From positions 106,973,802 to 107,037,801 of the forward strand of contig OV884058.1 of the NCBI GenBank assembly GCA_930367215.1: a DNA stretch of 64,000 nucleotides. Reading direction: 5' to 3'. Shown here piece after piece: positions 45,410 to 56,177 of this stretch. The translations under genes and the position numbers were made by a program. How positions within the stretch are numbered: position 1 is the stretch's first letter; every line of letters starts with the position of its first letter. Origin of the DNA: Pollenia angustigena. Its lineage: Eukaryota > Arthropoda > Insecta > Diptera > Polleniidae. The notes under the pieces were generated by a model. That model did no database searches and was not told where the DNA came from. It worked only from the letters and a program-made list of their open reading frames with translations.

Positions 45410-46170
45410 TTAACCTCCTTTAAAATGTTCACATTAGTAAACAATTTAGCGACCGTCCCTAAATCTAGATAATTTTCGGTACAAATAACATTTATATTAA
45501 TCTTAACCTGTGAGCCCATGGCTGCCCATCGTTTCCAAATAGGGTAAAATTCTGAAAGTTCTTCTTATAATACTATAGTGTTTGGGTTTAACTGATTATA
45601 GTTTGTTTGTTTTTATCAAATGGAACTGATATTAAATTGTTGAATATTATTATTTTTTTTTTTTTTTTCAAATAAGCAACTTTTGAATTTTTAGGGCATA
45701 TTTTCAAGTTCTTACTGCATATTTAATGCGCATAAAACGTATTTTTTAAAGCATATTTCTGGTTTCCCTGGTCATAAGTAACAAAAAATTTGAAATCAGT
45801 TGTTTTTATGGTTTATGATGCATTCACATAATTAAGTCTGGTTAATATTGCAGCAGTTTAAGGTGCAAGTACATTTTATTTCTTTCTTGTGAGTATAGAT
45901 TATTTAAAATGCTTAAAGAACTTTTACAAAACGTACGTTTGTGTTTATTGAATTTAAAAAAAAAAACCATCTAATAGAGTTTCACACTTAAGGTTTTAAT
46001 ACAAATATTGGTTTTAACGATAAAACCAATTAATAAAACCTGGTTTTACCATACCGCTTTCAGACCTAGCTGAATTAATTGTGCGATCTGCCTTTGTTTG
46101 CCTCAAATTACATGAAATAATAATTTTTTGTCTATTAACCGGCAAGCAATGATTGTGAGTTCTTGTTTCT
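45410..46170. other. AT-rich, no recognised feature
   Basis: T run at 45651-45669; no coding or paired repeat signal. Confidence 0.4.
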
Positions 46171-46576
46171 GTTTAACCCTTATGTGAGTGACAAAAAAAA
46201 ACACCTTTAACAGAGTGACAGGGTACCCGGGTACCACAAACAATAAATATGAAAATTTTACATTATATTACAATTTATATAAGAAAACTCATTTAACAAA
46301 ATGTAAAATATAAGTTTTTGCAATGTCTAACATAAACACGAATCGGGGGATTTCCCTTTGGCTTTGTGATTGATCGACAAATTCATCTACTTGCTACTGG
46401 TTTCATACATTGCTAAGTTCATACATGAATAAGTTCGGTGAGCGCAATAAGATGAAGAAAGTGTAATTGGCTTCTTGTTCTAAACAAGCACGCTTAAATT
46501 CAACCGACGCAAATGAGATATAAAACGAATGTGAACATATCCTGAACATTTGCGATATAATATCAGAAGCTACCTA

Positions 46577-47610
46577 CACAGAAAAAATTATTTTTCCAAT
46601 TCAAACAAAAATTTTGTAGAATCAAACAATTTTTTGTCTGAAATCGGTCCTATAAACAAATTTGCTTATTCAAACAATTTATTTGCATTTTGTTTATTGA
46701 AAAAAAACACTGATTTTTTCAAACAAATAATTTAACTGAATCAAACAAAAAGTTTACTGAAATTCATATACTCAATTTCAAAATAAAAAAAAAAAAGTTT
46801 TTGCACAAGCAATGATGCGCACACAAGTTAGCACTGTATGAGAAGAAGATGACGGCAGAGAGCAGAGTCGCCGGCTTGCTTTGAGACACATTTTTTTGTT
46901 GGAATAATTTTTGAACGAAGTCTTGTTTTACTTATACACACAACACAATGTTTTTTCTTTATCACTCTCTGTTGCTGTATCCTTTCCTTTGCTAAAGAAG
47001 AAATGTAACCAAAAACGGCAGCAGACCGACTCGATATGTTTTTCGTCATCATTATATTTTTGTATTTGATGTATTTAACCAAACAGTTTTAAAAAATTGA
47101 ATACGGGATTTTGTTTCTTGTAATGTTGTTTCTGCTATTGTTTTTCTCATAGTTGCACTTTTTTAAAGCGTCCAAAAATAGACTATGGGCCATTATTATA
47201 ACTTGGCGTTAGCTGTTATCCGACAGTTAACAGACGCTTTTTGACAGATAACACATTAATATCTGTCAATTTAATCTTAACTTTAGCTAACTTCAAGTTG
47301 TAATAATGGCCCTATGTGTGTTTTTTGTTGTTGTTCCTATATTTCACATAAAGAAGTGTTGCTTACGATCAAATAAAAAAAAAGCAAAAAGACGACAACA
47401 TTAAAGAGCGTTAAATATTTCATACAAAATTATGAAAACTTGACACCAATAACGCGATTATTATATTTTTGAAGAGTTGTCCACATTTTTGTTGGTTAAA
47501 TAAAAATCAAACAAAAATATTGTTTGAATCAGTAAAAAAATGTATAGAAATTAAAAAAATTTTCAAATAAGCGTTTGTTTGAAAATAATTCGGCAATAAT
47601 TTTTTCTGTG
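46577..47610 (-). mobile_element. Non-autonomous TIR element, ATG-module group 3 (copy H)
   Basis: CACAGAAAAAATTATTTTTCC to AATAATTTTTTCTGTG, TA at 46575-46576 and 47611-47612. The minus-strand frame begins MMTKNISSRSAAVFGYIS near 47052. It carries its own nested MITE at 47187-47312, giving three levels of nesting in piggyBac. Confidence 0.88.
47187..47312. mobile_element. MITE, GGGCCATTATTATAACTTG family, TAT duplication with empty sites
   Basis: GGGCCATTATTATAACTTG and CAAGTTGTAATAATGGCCC, flanked by TAT (47184-47186, 47313-47315). Copies F and G show the unoccupied target (AAATAGA.T...GTGTGTTTTTTGTTG without the insert), so the 3-bp duplication is directly demonstrated. Confidence 0.93.
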
Positions 47611-47629
47611 TATGCAGAACATATGAGAT

Positions 47630-47990
47630 AAATAGAGGACAATGAGGATTCATTTCATTCTGGCGAGAGTGAAGAAACAACTGAAGTCCATGGCTAGTAT
47701 GGTCCGCATTGGCGTCTTGATCCCTATCCGGAATACCAATACATCAACAGAAATTAAGACATCGCAGAGGTCCTGCTCCTGGCTTAAATATAGGAACACC
47801 TAAGGACATATTCAAAACTTTATTATCCAGTAAGCAATTTTGCGTGAAAGTAATAGTTATTTTAGAGTTGTCGGCAGTTGCTCTATGTGCAAAAAAAAAA
47901 TAGAAAAACTCGGAAGGCGTGCGCAAGTTGTAACGAACATTCAATTCACCGTCCGCTGTGTGAATCCTTCTTCCAAGGATCTCAGTACAC
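47630..47990 (+). pseudogene. piggyBac transposase remnant (acidic N-terminus and C-terminal Cys region)
   Basis: After the nested element, EDNEDSFHSGESEE resembles the acidic start of piggyBac transposases. Then RHRRGPAPGLNIGTPKDIF resembles the motif just before the catalytic domain. The catalytic domain is gone: the next recognisable piece, in another frame, is SYFRVVGSCSMCKKK and a later RCVNPSSKDL, comparable to the C-terminal cysteine-rich tail. Stops and frame changes separate the pieces. The element is therefore non-autonomous although its ends are perfect. Confidence 0.65.
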
Positions 47991-48495
47991 TATTTTTTTT
48001 TTTTGTTATTCTGATTTGTTATATAGTGAAGTGTATATAAATTAAATTTTTTTTTTGTGCTTTCTTCAGTCTTTTGTTTGAATAAACAAAATAAACGAAA
48101 TATACCAAATAACTAACACTGTCTTTTTATTTTTAAATTTTAAACTTTCATTCATGTGAAAAGTAAAAAATATTCCAGTTTATTCAATTCAACATGCTTT
48201 TAAGCTGATTTTCATTACAATAAATTAAAAAATACTAAAAAAATAGATGTTATTTTAAATATTTTCGTTCAGGTACCCGGGTACCCTGTCACCCCGTTAA
48301 GGATGCAAAATAAAAATTGACGCACAGAACCCTCTCAAATTAAGAAACTAAGCTAATGTTTATTTAAATATATTTAAAACACAATTATAAGAGTTCTCAA
48401 GAGGTTCCACTCCGTTTAGAAACTTTAAACAAACCAAAAATGCAATTAAAGTTTAAAAAGTTACCCGGGTACCCTGTCACTCACATAAGGGTTAA

Positions 48496-48805
48496 AAAAA
48501 AATAAAAAGAAAAAAACTAGCTATCAGAGATAAAAAACTACAGCTTAAGTTTAATTGCGTCCACAAGTGTAAACATGCGTCCACAAGTAAATTGTTTTTG
48601 TAAATTAATATTAAAATACATTTTTAGTCTTAGTAGTGGTAACTGTAAAATGAGTTTTTGCAACAAACAGGCTCGTTAGTGTTGATATTGTGCATAGTAA
48701 CAAGGAGTCAGCGCTGAATAAATTACAGATAGCACAATTGTGCAAATCAGACACAACATGACATTTTGTTTTATGCTCACGTTTGTGCTATCTAATAATT
48801 TTACA
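48496..48805. other. No recognised feature; short inverted motif
   Basis: AGATAGCACAATTGTGCAAAT near 48725 and TTTGTGCTATCT near 48783 are inverted, perhaps an element end. Otherwise empty. Confidence 0.35.
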
Positions 48806-48894
48806 GGGAAATTATGATGTTGAGGCAGTTTTAAACATTCTTAACGATTCTTATGCTGACCTAAGTGTTGATGATAATGTTGCTAATGAAACAT

Positions 48895-49080
48895 AGATCC
48901 CTTGTAATATAAATACAGATGCACAAGAAAGTGATTTTTTTAATTCCCTATGCTAATCCCCGCGAATCTTGACGCTTGTCTGCAGGAAAGAAACCAGAGT
49001 CTCTGGCGGGAATTGAACCCGCAACCCCGGGGTTGATAGACTAGCTCACTACTAGCTAGCCTACCGGGGCACTCTGAAAC
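48895..49080 (-). mobile_element. tRNA-derived SINE (copy 1), 8-bp duplication
   Basis: Minus strand: GTGCCCCGGTAGGCTAGCTA gives an A box, and GGGTTCAATTCC a B box. Then GCCAGAGACTCTGG, CTGCAG.CAAGCGT and GGGATTAGCATAGGG lead to an A-rich tail. TGAAACAT occurs on both sides (near 48887 and 49073). Shared body with 50122-50275. Confidence 0.8.
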
Positions 49081-49627
49081 ATCATGTAATCAAAACACTT
49101 TCCCTAGCACGAATGACCAAACAAGAACATCAGTTAGGCAATCATACTCCTCGGACCAACCAGATGCAGCACAACACTTATCAGTTTTTAGATCCAAAAT
49201 ACCAAACAGGCACGTTATATTAAAAAGTTTATCACTTCCGAACACAGAACTTCCAATAACACCATTGCAATATTTTAAAAGCTAATTTCCAGAAATACAC
49301 CGAGGAAGTTGTGAATTAAACTAAAAGGTATATATGTGTTGAGTAAACATGGTCAGAAAGTGCGTTACGTACCAGCAGATATAAAAAGATTTGGCTGGTG
49401 CGTGTTCTTAATAGTGTGTCTCAGTTTTACCGTGCGATAAGAATGTACTGGGCGAGTGGAAGTAAAATTACTGCCGTTTATAACTTCATGTCCCGCGACA
49501 AGTTCTTACAGCTACGTCCAAATACACATTTGGAAGATAACTCCAAGCCATACTCGACAAATAAGTTTGAGAGAGTTCAACCAAAAAATGGTGTTATGAA
49601 TTGGCAACAGAAATCACGAATTACTTA

Positions 49628-49756
49628 CCCCTATTACGGCTTACAACTCAACTCAGTTGAGTTTTAATTAAGATAACTGGTTGCGTTCACCGCAATATAG
49701 CAAAGTTGTAAGCCATAATATAAAAATTAAGATATTACAAACCGTAATAGGAGCCC
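49628..49756. mobile_element. MITE, CCCCTATTACGG family (copy 2, eroded)
   Basis: CCCCTATTACGGCTTACAAC, the CAACTCAACTCAGTTGAGTT palindrome, and CCGTAATAGGAGCCC. It is shorter than copy 1 (18241-18419), with a deletion in the right arm. It interrupts the piggyBac transposase remnant. Confidence 0.85.
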
Positions 49757-50121
49757 TAATTGATGGGCATATGATATTTTTTACGGGAAGATGTCTTGTA
49801 CTTGAAGTAATTAGGCCAAACCACAACCCGTTGGGTTGAGAAATCTTATCTGTCCTACTTCTAGAGGTGTTGTAGTGAACTTTAAAATGTTGTAGATTAA
49901 AGATTGTGGTCTTGGTCGTGGACCGTTTTTATCCTTTAATATATATTTCGGACCGACTTTTTACACAAATACCACTGTTAGAAGCATTACACCAGATGGG
50001 TTGCTAGCCACAGGTACAAATATGGAAAATAGAGTGTAAAATTTCCTTTGGACAAAGAAATGAGCCGGAGCGAATATCCCAATTTACCAATATCGAAATT
50101 GTAGCTGTTGTGAAATGGAAG

Positions 50122-50275
50122 GACACATAGGCAGTGATAGCCAGTAGACTAGATGGTAGTGAGATAGGCTATCAGTGAGGGGGCTGCGGTTTCGATTCCT
50201 GCCAGAGACTCTGGCTTCCTGCAGGCAAGCGTAGAGTTTCTCGGGATAAGCATAGGGGGGAAAATAGTAACTGTG
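50122..50275 (+). mobile_element. tRNA-derived SINE (copy 2)
   Basis: TAGACTAGATGGTAGTG (A box), GGTTTCGATTCC (B box, one extra T), GCCAGAGACTCTGG, CTGCAGGCAAGCGT, GGGATAAGCATAGGG. Inserted in the piggyBac remnant in the opposite orientation to copy 1. Confidence 0.78.
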
Positions 50276-50705
50276 GAAAAGATCCTATACGAAAAATTAG
50301 AAGATGGAACAAAAACAGGAAACTCTATTCTTTATTTCTTATAACGTAGTAAAGGTTCTATATTTCTTAAGTTTAATATACGCTAGAAAAGTTCCAAACT
50401 ATGTTTTATCAGTTCGAAGGTTCTTTGCAGATATTGACCTAGACCGCACAAGGACCATGTAGAAATATTTTATGGGTCTATCTTATACAAAATACAAAAT
50501 TATTTTGTTTGATTTTTATGATTTAGGGTAATTTGAAATCAATTTAAAGCATGGGTGTGAAAGGGATACAAAATATATTTTAAAAACCATTTTAAAACCT
50601 CTTTTGATTTGGTTTTAAGTAGATTTTATGAAATAAAACTATGTTTTCGTTGTACTAAATTCAGTGCTACCATGTTATAAAGATTGAAAACAGGTGACTA
50701 TGTTT
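50276..50705. other. AT-rich, no recognised feature
   Basis: Possibly the lost 3' part of the piggyBac element; no motif seen. Confidence 0.35.
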
Positions 50706-50708
50706 AAT

Positions 50709-51635
50709 CCCAGCTAGCATTTTATATCTTTTTTTATAACCGCATATGAGCCAATTTTTCGATCATAAATGATACTCTTGTTGTGAGAAAATACTACACT
50801 ACCGATGAATCACACCAAAGAATCATTTTTGATGCAATTTTCTGATTCTTTTTTGAGCAACTTAATGTCAGTTTTTGCTAATCATTAGTTAGTATTTATC
50901 GTCTCATTTTTTAATCGTAAATTATATAGTTTTTTTATATTTTAAATCACTTTTTAATTGTCATTTTTTGACTTTTTTTCTCCGATAAAAGCAGAATGAT
51001 TATGGCTTTTGATTATTTGAACCAACTTTATTTTGAACAAAAAAAAGATATTGGGTTCTTCTAAAGGAAATAAAAAAACCATTCGTACTGACACTTATTT
51101 TTATTTATTGACAGTAATTTTTGGGCTTCTTTTTAGCCAATCTTTTTATTTGTTTGGTAGACAGGAAAATTACTATTTTTCTCTTTTAATTTGACGAGAC
51201 GTATGAACAAAAATACATAATATTTAAAACTGTTTAGAAATCCTTACGAATCGACGAATCTTATCGTTACCTAAAACGCAAAAGGCTCTACCTAACATTT
51301 TGAAAAGAAGACAGGAGAAGCAAAAAAAATGTTTAAATGATAAATTGCCTTAAACGGTTAATAATTTAGTTTTCTTATATTTTTTCTGTAAAACCTACAA
51401 GTTTTGTTTTGACAATGATGCATATTATGCACACGGTTAGTTTAGCTTTAAGGGTTAATCATTTAATGTTTTTGTTTCTCAAAATATTGCAGACATTTCA
51501 GTTGATGCAATACATCAGAACCAATGAAAAACACGATTTTACGTAATCGCACAATTGAAAATTCATTAAATGGGATCTTAGAAGGCCCATTTAGATAATA
51601 ATTAAAAAAAAATTATTACACAAATGCTAACTGGG
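50709..51635. mobile_element. TIR element, CCCAGCTAGCATTT family
   Basis: CCCAGCTAGCATTT at the left and AAATGCTAACTGGG at the right are inverted. TTTGATTAT/ATGATTATGG motifs lie inside. The target duplication is not clear (AT at most). 927 bp, no transposase. Confidence 0.6.
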
Positions 51636-51901
51636 ATGGCACTCAACAAAAATAAATTAATTAAAAAAAATAAAAAAACCTCAAAACGATGAAATATTCT
51701 AAAATGCACTTTTTTATAAAAATTTGTTTGATTTTCAAGCATTTCCTGCATTCATTTCTTATAAAAATTTACTTATTTCTACGAGAAATGAATTTTATTT
51801 TGCACAACATTATTAGGCAAACTGTGAATTAAAACCTGCTTTAATAAAACTTGTAATGTGAACGCAAAATCAGCTGTTAATAGTTTTAATGTTAAAACCA
51901 G

Positions 51902-52533
51902 TGCCCATGTTCTGTGACTCTCGCGTCGAGAAAGTTTTCGATTGAAATGTGTGAAATGAAACAAAAATGTCATAAATTGAAACAAACAGTGTTTCTGTAA
52001 CATTTTGGTGTGAAAAGTTCCCGCTTTGAACTGTCAAATAAACTCACGAATAAAAACGGGGCAAGAAAAAATTTTAACACTAAAAAACAATTAAAAATGC
52101 AAAGAATAATAATAATAATATTTTATTCTTGGCACATTTTTCATTGTTTTATTATTTTGCTTTTAACATTTTTATAAAATATACGAATGTCTTCAAAGCT
52201 CGTTTGCAAACAACAAACATTAAAGTCGCTCTTTACACAATTTGGCATAGCCGACGGTTGTGTTTTCGCCGCCGTCGTTGAAAAATTTTAAATTTTTGGT
52301 AAATTTTGGTCGCCGTCAACGATATGTGCTACTGGCGTTCTGAACGTCTGCAATGTCACATCGGCTTCGAGTGAAATATTATGACATTTATAACGTAACG
52401 ACGTAATCTCTTTTGATAGTTTTCGACATTAGTTACAGACACACATTTTTCTCACTTTTCGAGAAACGATGGAATATTTTGTTTCACAACTTTTCGATGC
52501 AAGCAGTTCTCACTAAAATTACAGAACATGGGT
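51902..52533 (+). mobile_element. TIR element, CCCATGTTCTGT family (copy 1)
   Basis: TGCCCATGTTCTGTGACTC at the left and TTACAGAACATGGGTA at the right. The interior carries CGCCGCCGTCGTTG and GTCGCCGTCAACG. The reverse complement at 56178-56927 repeats the same order. Confidence 0.75.
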
Positions 52534-52599
52534 ACAGGTTTTAACTTTAGGCGTGAAAACACTATTATTAATTGAAATATCTTTCGGCTAATTGTAAAT

Positions 52600-52712
52600 T
52601 TCAGTTTTCAAAATAATTTTTAACTGGACAAATTGTAATTTAGCTGGAAACTGGACAAGACCCTAAAAAACTGGACAATCCAGGTTATTCCAGGCTGTCT
52701 GGCAACCCTTTT
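52600..52712 (-). repeat. hAT-like end with AACTGGACAA motifs (partner of 43850)
   Basis: AACTGGACAAATTG, AAACTGGACAAG, AACTGGACAATCCAGGTTATT, then GTCTGGCAACCCT. It mirrors 43850-43925, but the flanking 8-mers do not match. Confidence 0.5.
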
Positions 52713-52719
52713 TTGTTGG

Positions 52720-53500
52720 AAGCGGTGTAAAATCGGTTTTTAATAATGTTAATCCACTGATCAGAATTTACTAATCTTGAATTCATTGTTAATAGTAAAA
52801 ATAAACCGTTCATTGTTTGTTAAAAAAAAAAAAATAATTTTTTCACATTTAAACATCACTTGCCGCCGCTTTTTTCAGGTTGGCCTGTAACAAAAACTTG
52901 CATTCGTCATTAACAAAAGCCAAGTTACTTTTTTGTTTTAATTTTTTTTATTTATTTTAATTAAGTTCAATTTAGTTTGACGCATATGATTTCCATGTGT
53001 TCCCGCAATTGCCTAAGCCACCTCATGCACATTATAGATGAGCCTAAGCCTCACCGTGGTTGAATTGGGCAAAAAACTTGATGTTAGGGTGTGACTCACA
53101 ATAAACATCGTGCATTATGTGCAAATAAATACTGCCAAGTTTTTACAATTAAGATATTTTAAAGCAATTTACTTTATTTTTATATAAAAATCATGTAACA
53201 CAATTCTTTTCCTTCAACTGATTACTTTTGAACCCCCTCTTTCCTCTAAAAAATATTGTTGTTGTTATTTATTTGAAAGAGATATTTTCTTATAAGAAAA
53301 AAAAAATAAAAATCTATATTTTTTTTAACTTTCTATGTAGTTTAAATCAAATCAAGAAAATCTTTTGCAGAATACAGCAGGATATTACGCAAAAAAAAAA
53401 GAAAACGATTTTAGTTTTCCTTCCTTTAAGAAAAAAATATTTTGAATAACAAACCCACATATTTTTAATACAGACCCAGCGGTAAATATTGCAAGTAGCG
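52720..53500. other. AT-rich; mariner 5' fragment near 53055
   Basis: GGTGTGACTCACAATAAACATCG near 53090 matches the 5' untranslated part of the DD41D copy at 25856-26367, in minus orientation. The frame at 53228-53449 is homopolymer-rich and probably chance. Confidence 0.45.
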
Positions 53501-53504
53501 TAAG

Positions 53505-53860
53505 TGGCAGGGCTTTTTGAAGGCCTCTTTGCTCTATTTTCTAAAAGATTCGTTTCTTATTATATCCACTACCTTCAGAAATATGCCTTCCAGAAGGTAT
53601 AAATTTCTTTTAACAATATCTTCCAGAAAATTCAATACACATTTATTGCTCCCTTTTTTAGGCAGGGAGAAATTAAGTTGCTCAGTTTTAATTTTTTTTG
53701 TTTAGTTCTTTGTTCGCCTTCTATAGGTAGCGCTAGCACTACCCACCTAAATTTCCATGTTTCTTAAGCAGCGCACAACAGGACCAGTATTGGCCTAGGT
53801 GTATATCGTACGTCGACCTAACCTCATCTAACCTAATTTATCCTAGCCTAACCTAACATT
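53505..53860 (+). mobile_element. LINE 3' end fragment with CCTAAC tail
   Basis: GTACGTCGACCTAACCTCAT and CCTAGCCTAACCTAACATT form a degenerate CCTAAC tail on the plus strand, comparable in minus orientation to 14128-14160. The upstream 300 bp is noncoding. Confidence 0.45.
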
Positions 53861-54087
53861 TGTTACTTCTTACTTTGGAATGAGAAAGAAGTTTTTAAAT
53901 TTTTATTTTTGGTATCGTTACTCTTTCGAAAACGGATACGTTGCTCATCATTTGTTCCGTTTTCCTTACCAAGCTCATGTTTAAATGGGTACTCTTACGT
54001 AAACGTAAAAATATTCGCGGTATTTACGTCAAGTTTTTTGCCCAACTTAATTTGACATCTCTACTTCAGTGTTTGACAAATTAAACC

Positions 54088-55235
54088 ATGGCGAGGTACA
54101 CAATTGAGCAGCGCGTAAGAATTGTTAAAGTCTTTTATGGAAAGTGGCGCTCAAAATGCATTTCCTGCACTTAGTGACTTTTTTTTTTTGGTCAGCACAA
54201 TCGACCAAATGTCTACAAACGGGAAAGTTGTGCGCGAAGTTCGTTCTGCGTCATCGGGCCGTAGTTCTCTAAAAATGAGGTCGGCCAAGCATTTACTGTC
54301 AATGGTGTTTCTTATCGTGAGCTGATAATGGACTTATTGTGGCTAAAAATTGAGGATATGGACCTGGACGATATGTGGTTCCAACAGGATGGTGCCACTT
54401 GCCCCAAGGCCAACGAAACAATGGCTTTTTTCGCGAGAAATACAATGGCGGCCACTTAAATTTATGGCGATGTAAATTGGCCGCCACGATCGTGTATTTT
54501 GACGCCATTGGGCTTCTTTCTTTGGGGAAATTTAAAAGAAAAAGTGAAAGTCAGTAAGTCAGGAACAACCCAATAAAAAATTGAGCTTCAAACGAAGCAG
54601 GTTTTTAAGGGAGAAATGAAGCGTTTCGCTTACCATACCGCTTACGGAAGACATGCATTTCATATAGCGAGTTCCCACTTTGAAGCAATACATTTTTGAC
54701 GCATATAAAAACTGGTGAACGTAGTTATCAGCTTTACACACTGATTGTTTTTATGCCGTTACTTTTGATATTCTCCCTTACAAACCTGCTTCGTAGTAAG
54801 GAAATTTCGAGGTACTTGAAATATTTTTTTTCTTTTATGAAACTTGTTTAGAGTTCCTTCACTTACTTTACTGCATCTCTGTATTGTTTGTTTTTGTTTG
54901 TTTGTTTTTGTTTGATTTTTTTTTTTGTGGAAGAAATATTCTTAGTATATATATGATGATATTTATATCAAAGTCTCTGTATGTATCTCTGTATGTCTTA
55001 TTGCGTAGCGCATAATTGTGCGCTTTTATTTTTAAATGTACCATCAGTGCTTCTCAAAATTATAAAATTTTTTATTGGGAATTCAAGAGCTAAAGGAGGA
55101 GATAATTCATTCGGTACATTAACGACATTGAACCTCAATTATGTCTCAGAGTCATTGAAAATATGGACCATCAGATAGAGGTACGCCACCGAAGCTGTGG
55201 CGACCATTTGACCGATATTTCGTTTTACACCTTAT
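54088..55235 (+). pseudogene. DD41D mariner transposase, broken (copy 3)
   Basis: MARYTIEQRVRIVKVFYGKW at the N-terminus, then a deletion. VNGVSYRELIMDLLW and LDDMWFQQDGATCPKANETMAF hold the second catalytic Asp, with His of GATCHTA changed to Pro. Frame shifts follow, then LKFKRKSES-type tail sequence at the insertion site. After the insertion, IQELKEEII continues the same protein at about 55085, and the end ...HQIEVRH..(G)HLTDI is recognisable at 55165-55215. Together with copies 1, 2 and 4 it shows repeated colonisation by this family. Confidence 0.8.
54592..54793. mobile_element. Hairpin MITE nested in mariner
   Basis: ACGAAGCAGGTTTTTAAGGG and CCCTTACAAACCTGCTTCGT are inverted ends (about 23 bp), with GAAGCGTTTCGCTTACC motifs inside. 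It lies within the mariner copy between the DxxxD region and the C-terminal part. Confidence 0.75.
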
Positions 55236-55319
55236 TGTCAAAGATCCTTCTATCATAATAAAAAATATTAATTAAATTCTCTGAAAACTTTTTGTTTTAT
55301 TTGGTTAGACCACCTTTTA

Positions 55320-56175
55320 TAATCATATAAATTTTGACAAGTTTCTCTGTTTTCCTTTTAACGAATTTTAACACGTTAACGTATTGCTAGAAACTACTTA
55401 CCATTGAAGTCGACCGCAACATTCTTTATATTTCCTTATCAAAAACCTTCATCTAAAAGCCTTTTAGTATTTCTTTTAAGAAGACAGGAGTATGATAGGT
55501 TTTGATCTCAACGGCAACCTGTATATAAAATGCGGCAAGAAGTACTTGTCTCTGCTAAATAAGGCCTTCTATTAGGCCTGTTTACTTATATCTTTTATCG
55601 CTGGGCTTATTTAAACAAACCCACTCATATCAAACACATACAAAGATACAAATGCTTACACATAAATAAAGTTTTAAAATAGACAATTCTCTTTATTCTT
55701 CATGAATTCTCTGTTTTCACAATTTTTTTTTTATTATTGCCATTTATTCAAGAAAGAATCGAAGGACAGACAGAGAAAGTTTTTCTAAACATGCAAATAC
55801 ACTTGCAGCTATAAATAAGAGGGTTCTGGTGAGAGGTACTTTATGCAAAGGATAAAGTACCTCCAAGACTTGCACACCAATAAAAAATTTTTGGATGTTA
55901 GAATTGTAACCGGGAATCTTATATGAAAATAAAGTTCTTGGAATACATCTTGATTGACGTTCAACATGAAAAAGCCATATAGAGGCGGAATAAACTCATA
56001 TTAAATAAACTGGCTCATTGGAAGAAATGTTGCCTGAAATGTAAACTCGTCCAATACAACTCTATCTTAAGCCAATCTGGTGCTTTGGTATTCAGTTATG
56101 TGGTTCTGACTCGGCCTTCAATAAAGAGACAATTCAAAGACACCAAAACAAAAGAATTTCTTCGAATGATTACAT
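55320..56175. other. No recognised feature
   Basis: Some LINE-like phrases appear near 55930-56160 on the plus strand (short frames with TW..Q..LILCYLRLNWLI type residues), but nothing definable. Confidence 0.35.
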
Positions 56176-56177
56176 TC

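Larger units (their letters stand above)
46177..48491 (+). mobile_element. piggyBac element with perfect TTAA duplication
   Basis: CCCTTATGTGAGTGACA at the left and TGTCACTCACATAAGGG at the right, TTAA at 46173-46176 and 48492-48495. GGGTACCCGGGTACC-type sites occur once near the left end and twice near the right (about 48270 and 48462). About 1 kb of the length is a nested ATG-module element. The transposase is reduced to remnants. Confidence 0.93.
48810..50125 (+). pseudogene. Second piggyBac-family transposase, decayed
   Basis: After a TTTTACAG acceptor-like site, GNYDVEAVLNILNDSYADLS is an acidic N-terminal-like segment. A SINE interrupts it. From about 49340 comes VPADIKRF, then RMYWASGSKITAVYNFMSRDKFLQL, matching the piggyBac order IKRF..YW......MSRDRF.Q. 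A MITE (49628-49756) follows, then IDGHMIFFTGRCLVLE, the D-x-x-M-x-x-F-x-GR motif that holds a catalytic Asp. FGQRNEPERISQFTNIEIVAVVKWKDT follows, the VKW.D-containing end of the catalytic domain, where the second SINE is inserted. Several stops and frameshifts are present. No TTAA-flanked ends were found. Confidence 0.85.
53984..55317 (+). mobile_element. DD41D mariner-type element with nested hairpin (copy 3)
   Basis: The right end GGTTAGACCACCTTTT is followed by TA (55318-55319). The left end is tentatively TA then AATGGGTACTC at 53984. ATG at 54088. The interior is broken by a hairpin (54592-54793) and about 280 bp of further AT-rich sequence. Confidence 0.75.

Noticed and set aside
45146..45472. 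108-codon frame
   Set aside because: It arises from the repeated modules of a palindrome; no domain.
48960..49075. Functional tRNA gene on the minus strand
   Set aside because: It has A and B boxes, but the body and tail are shared with 50122-50275, which marks it as a SINE.
50709..51635. Ninth member of the ATG-module class
   Set aside because: GCAGAATGATTATGG resembles the module start, but the upstream CCCGTATTC block and the splice donor are missing and the ends differ.
43850..52712. Annotating an 8.9-kb hAT as one element
   Set aside because: Ends match but there is no target duplication; kept only as a low-interest finding.
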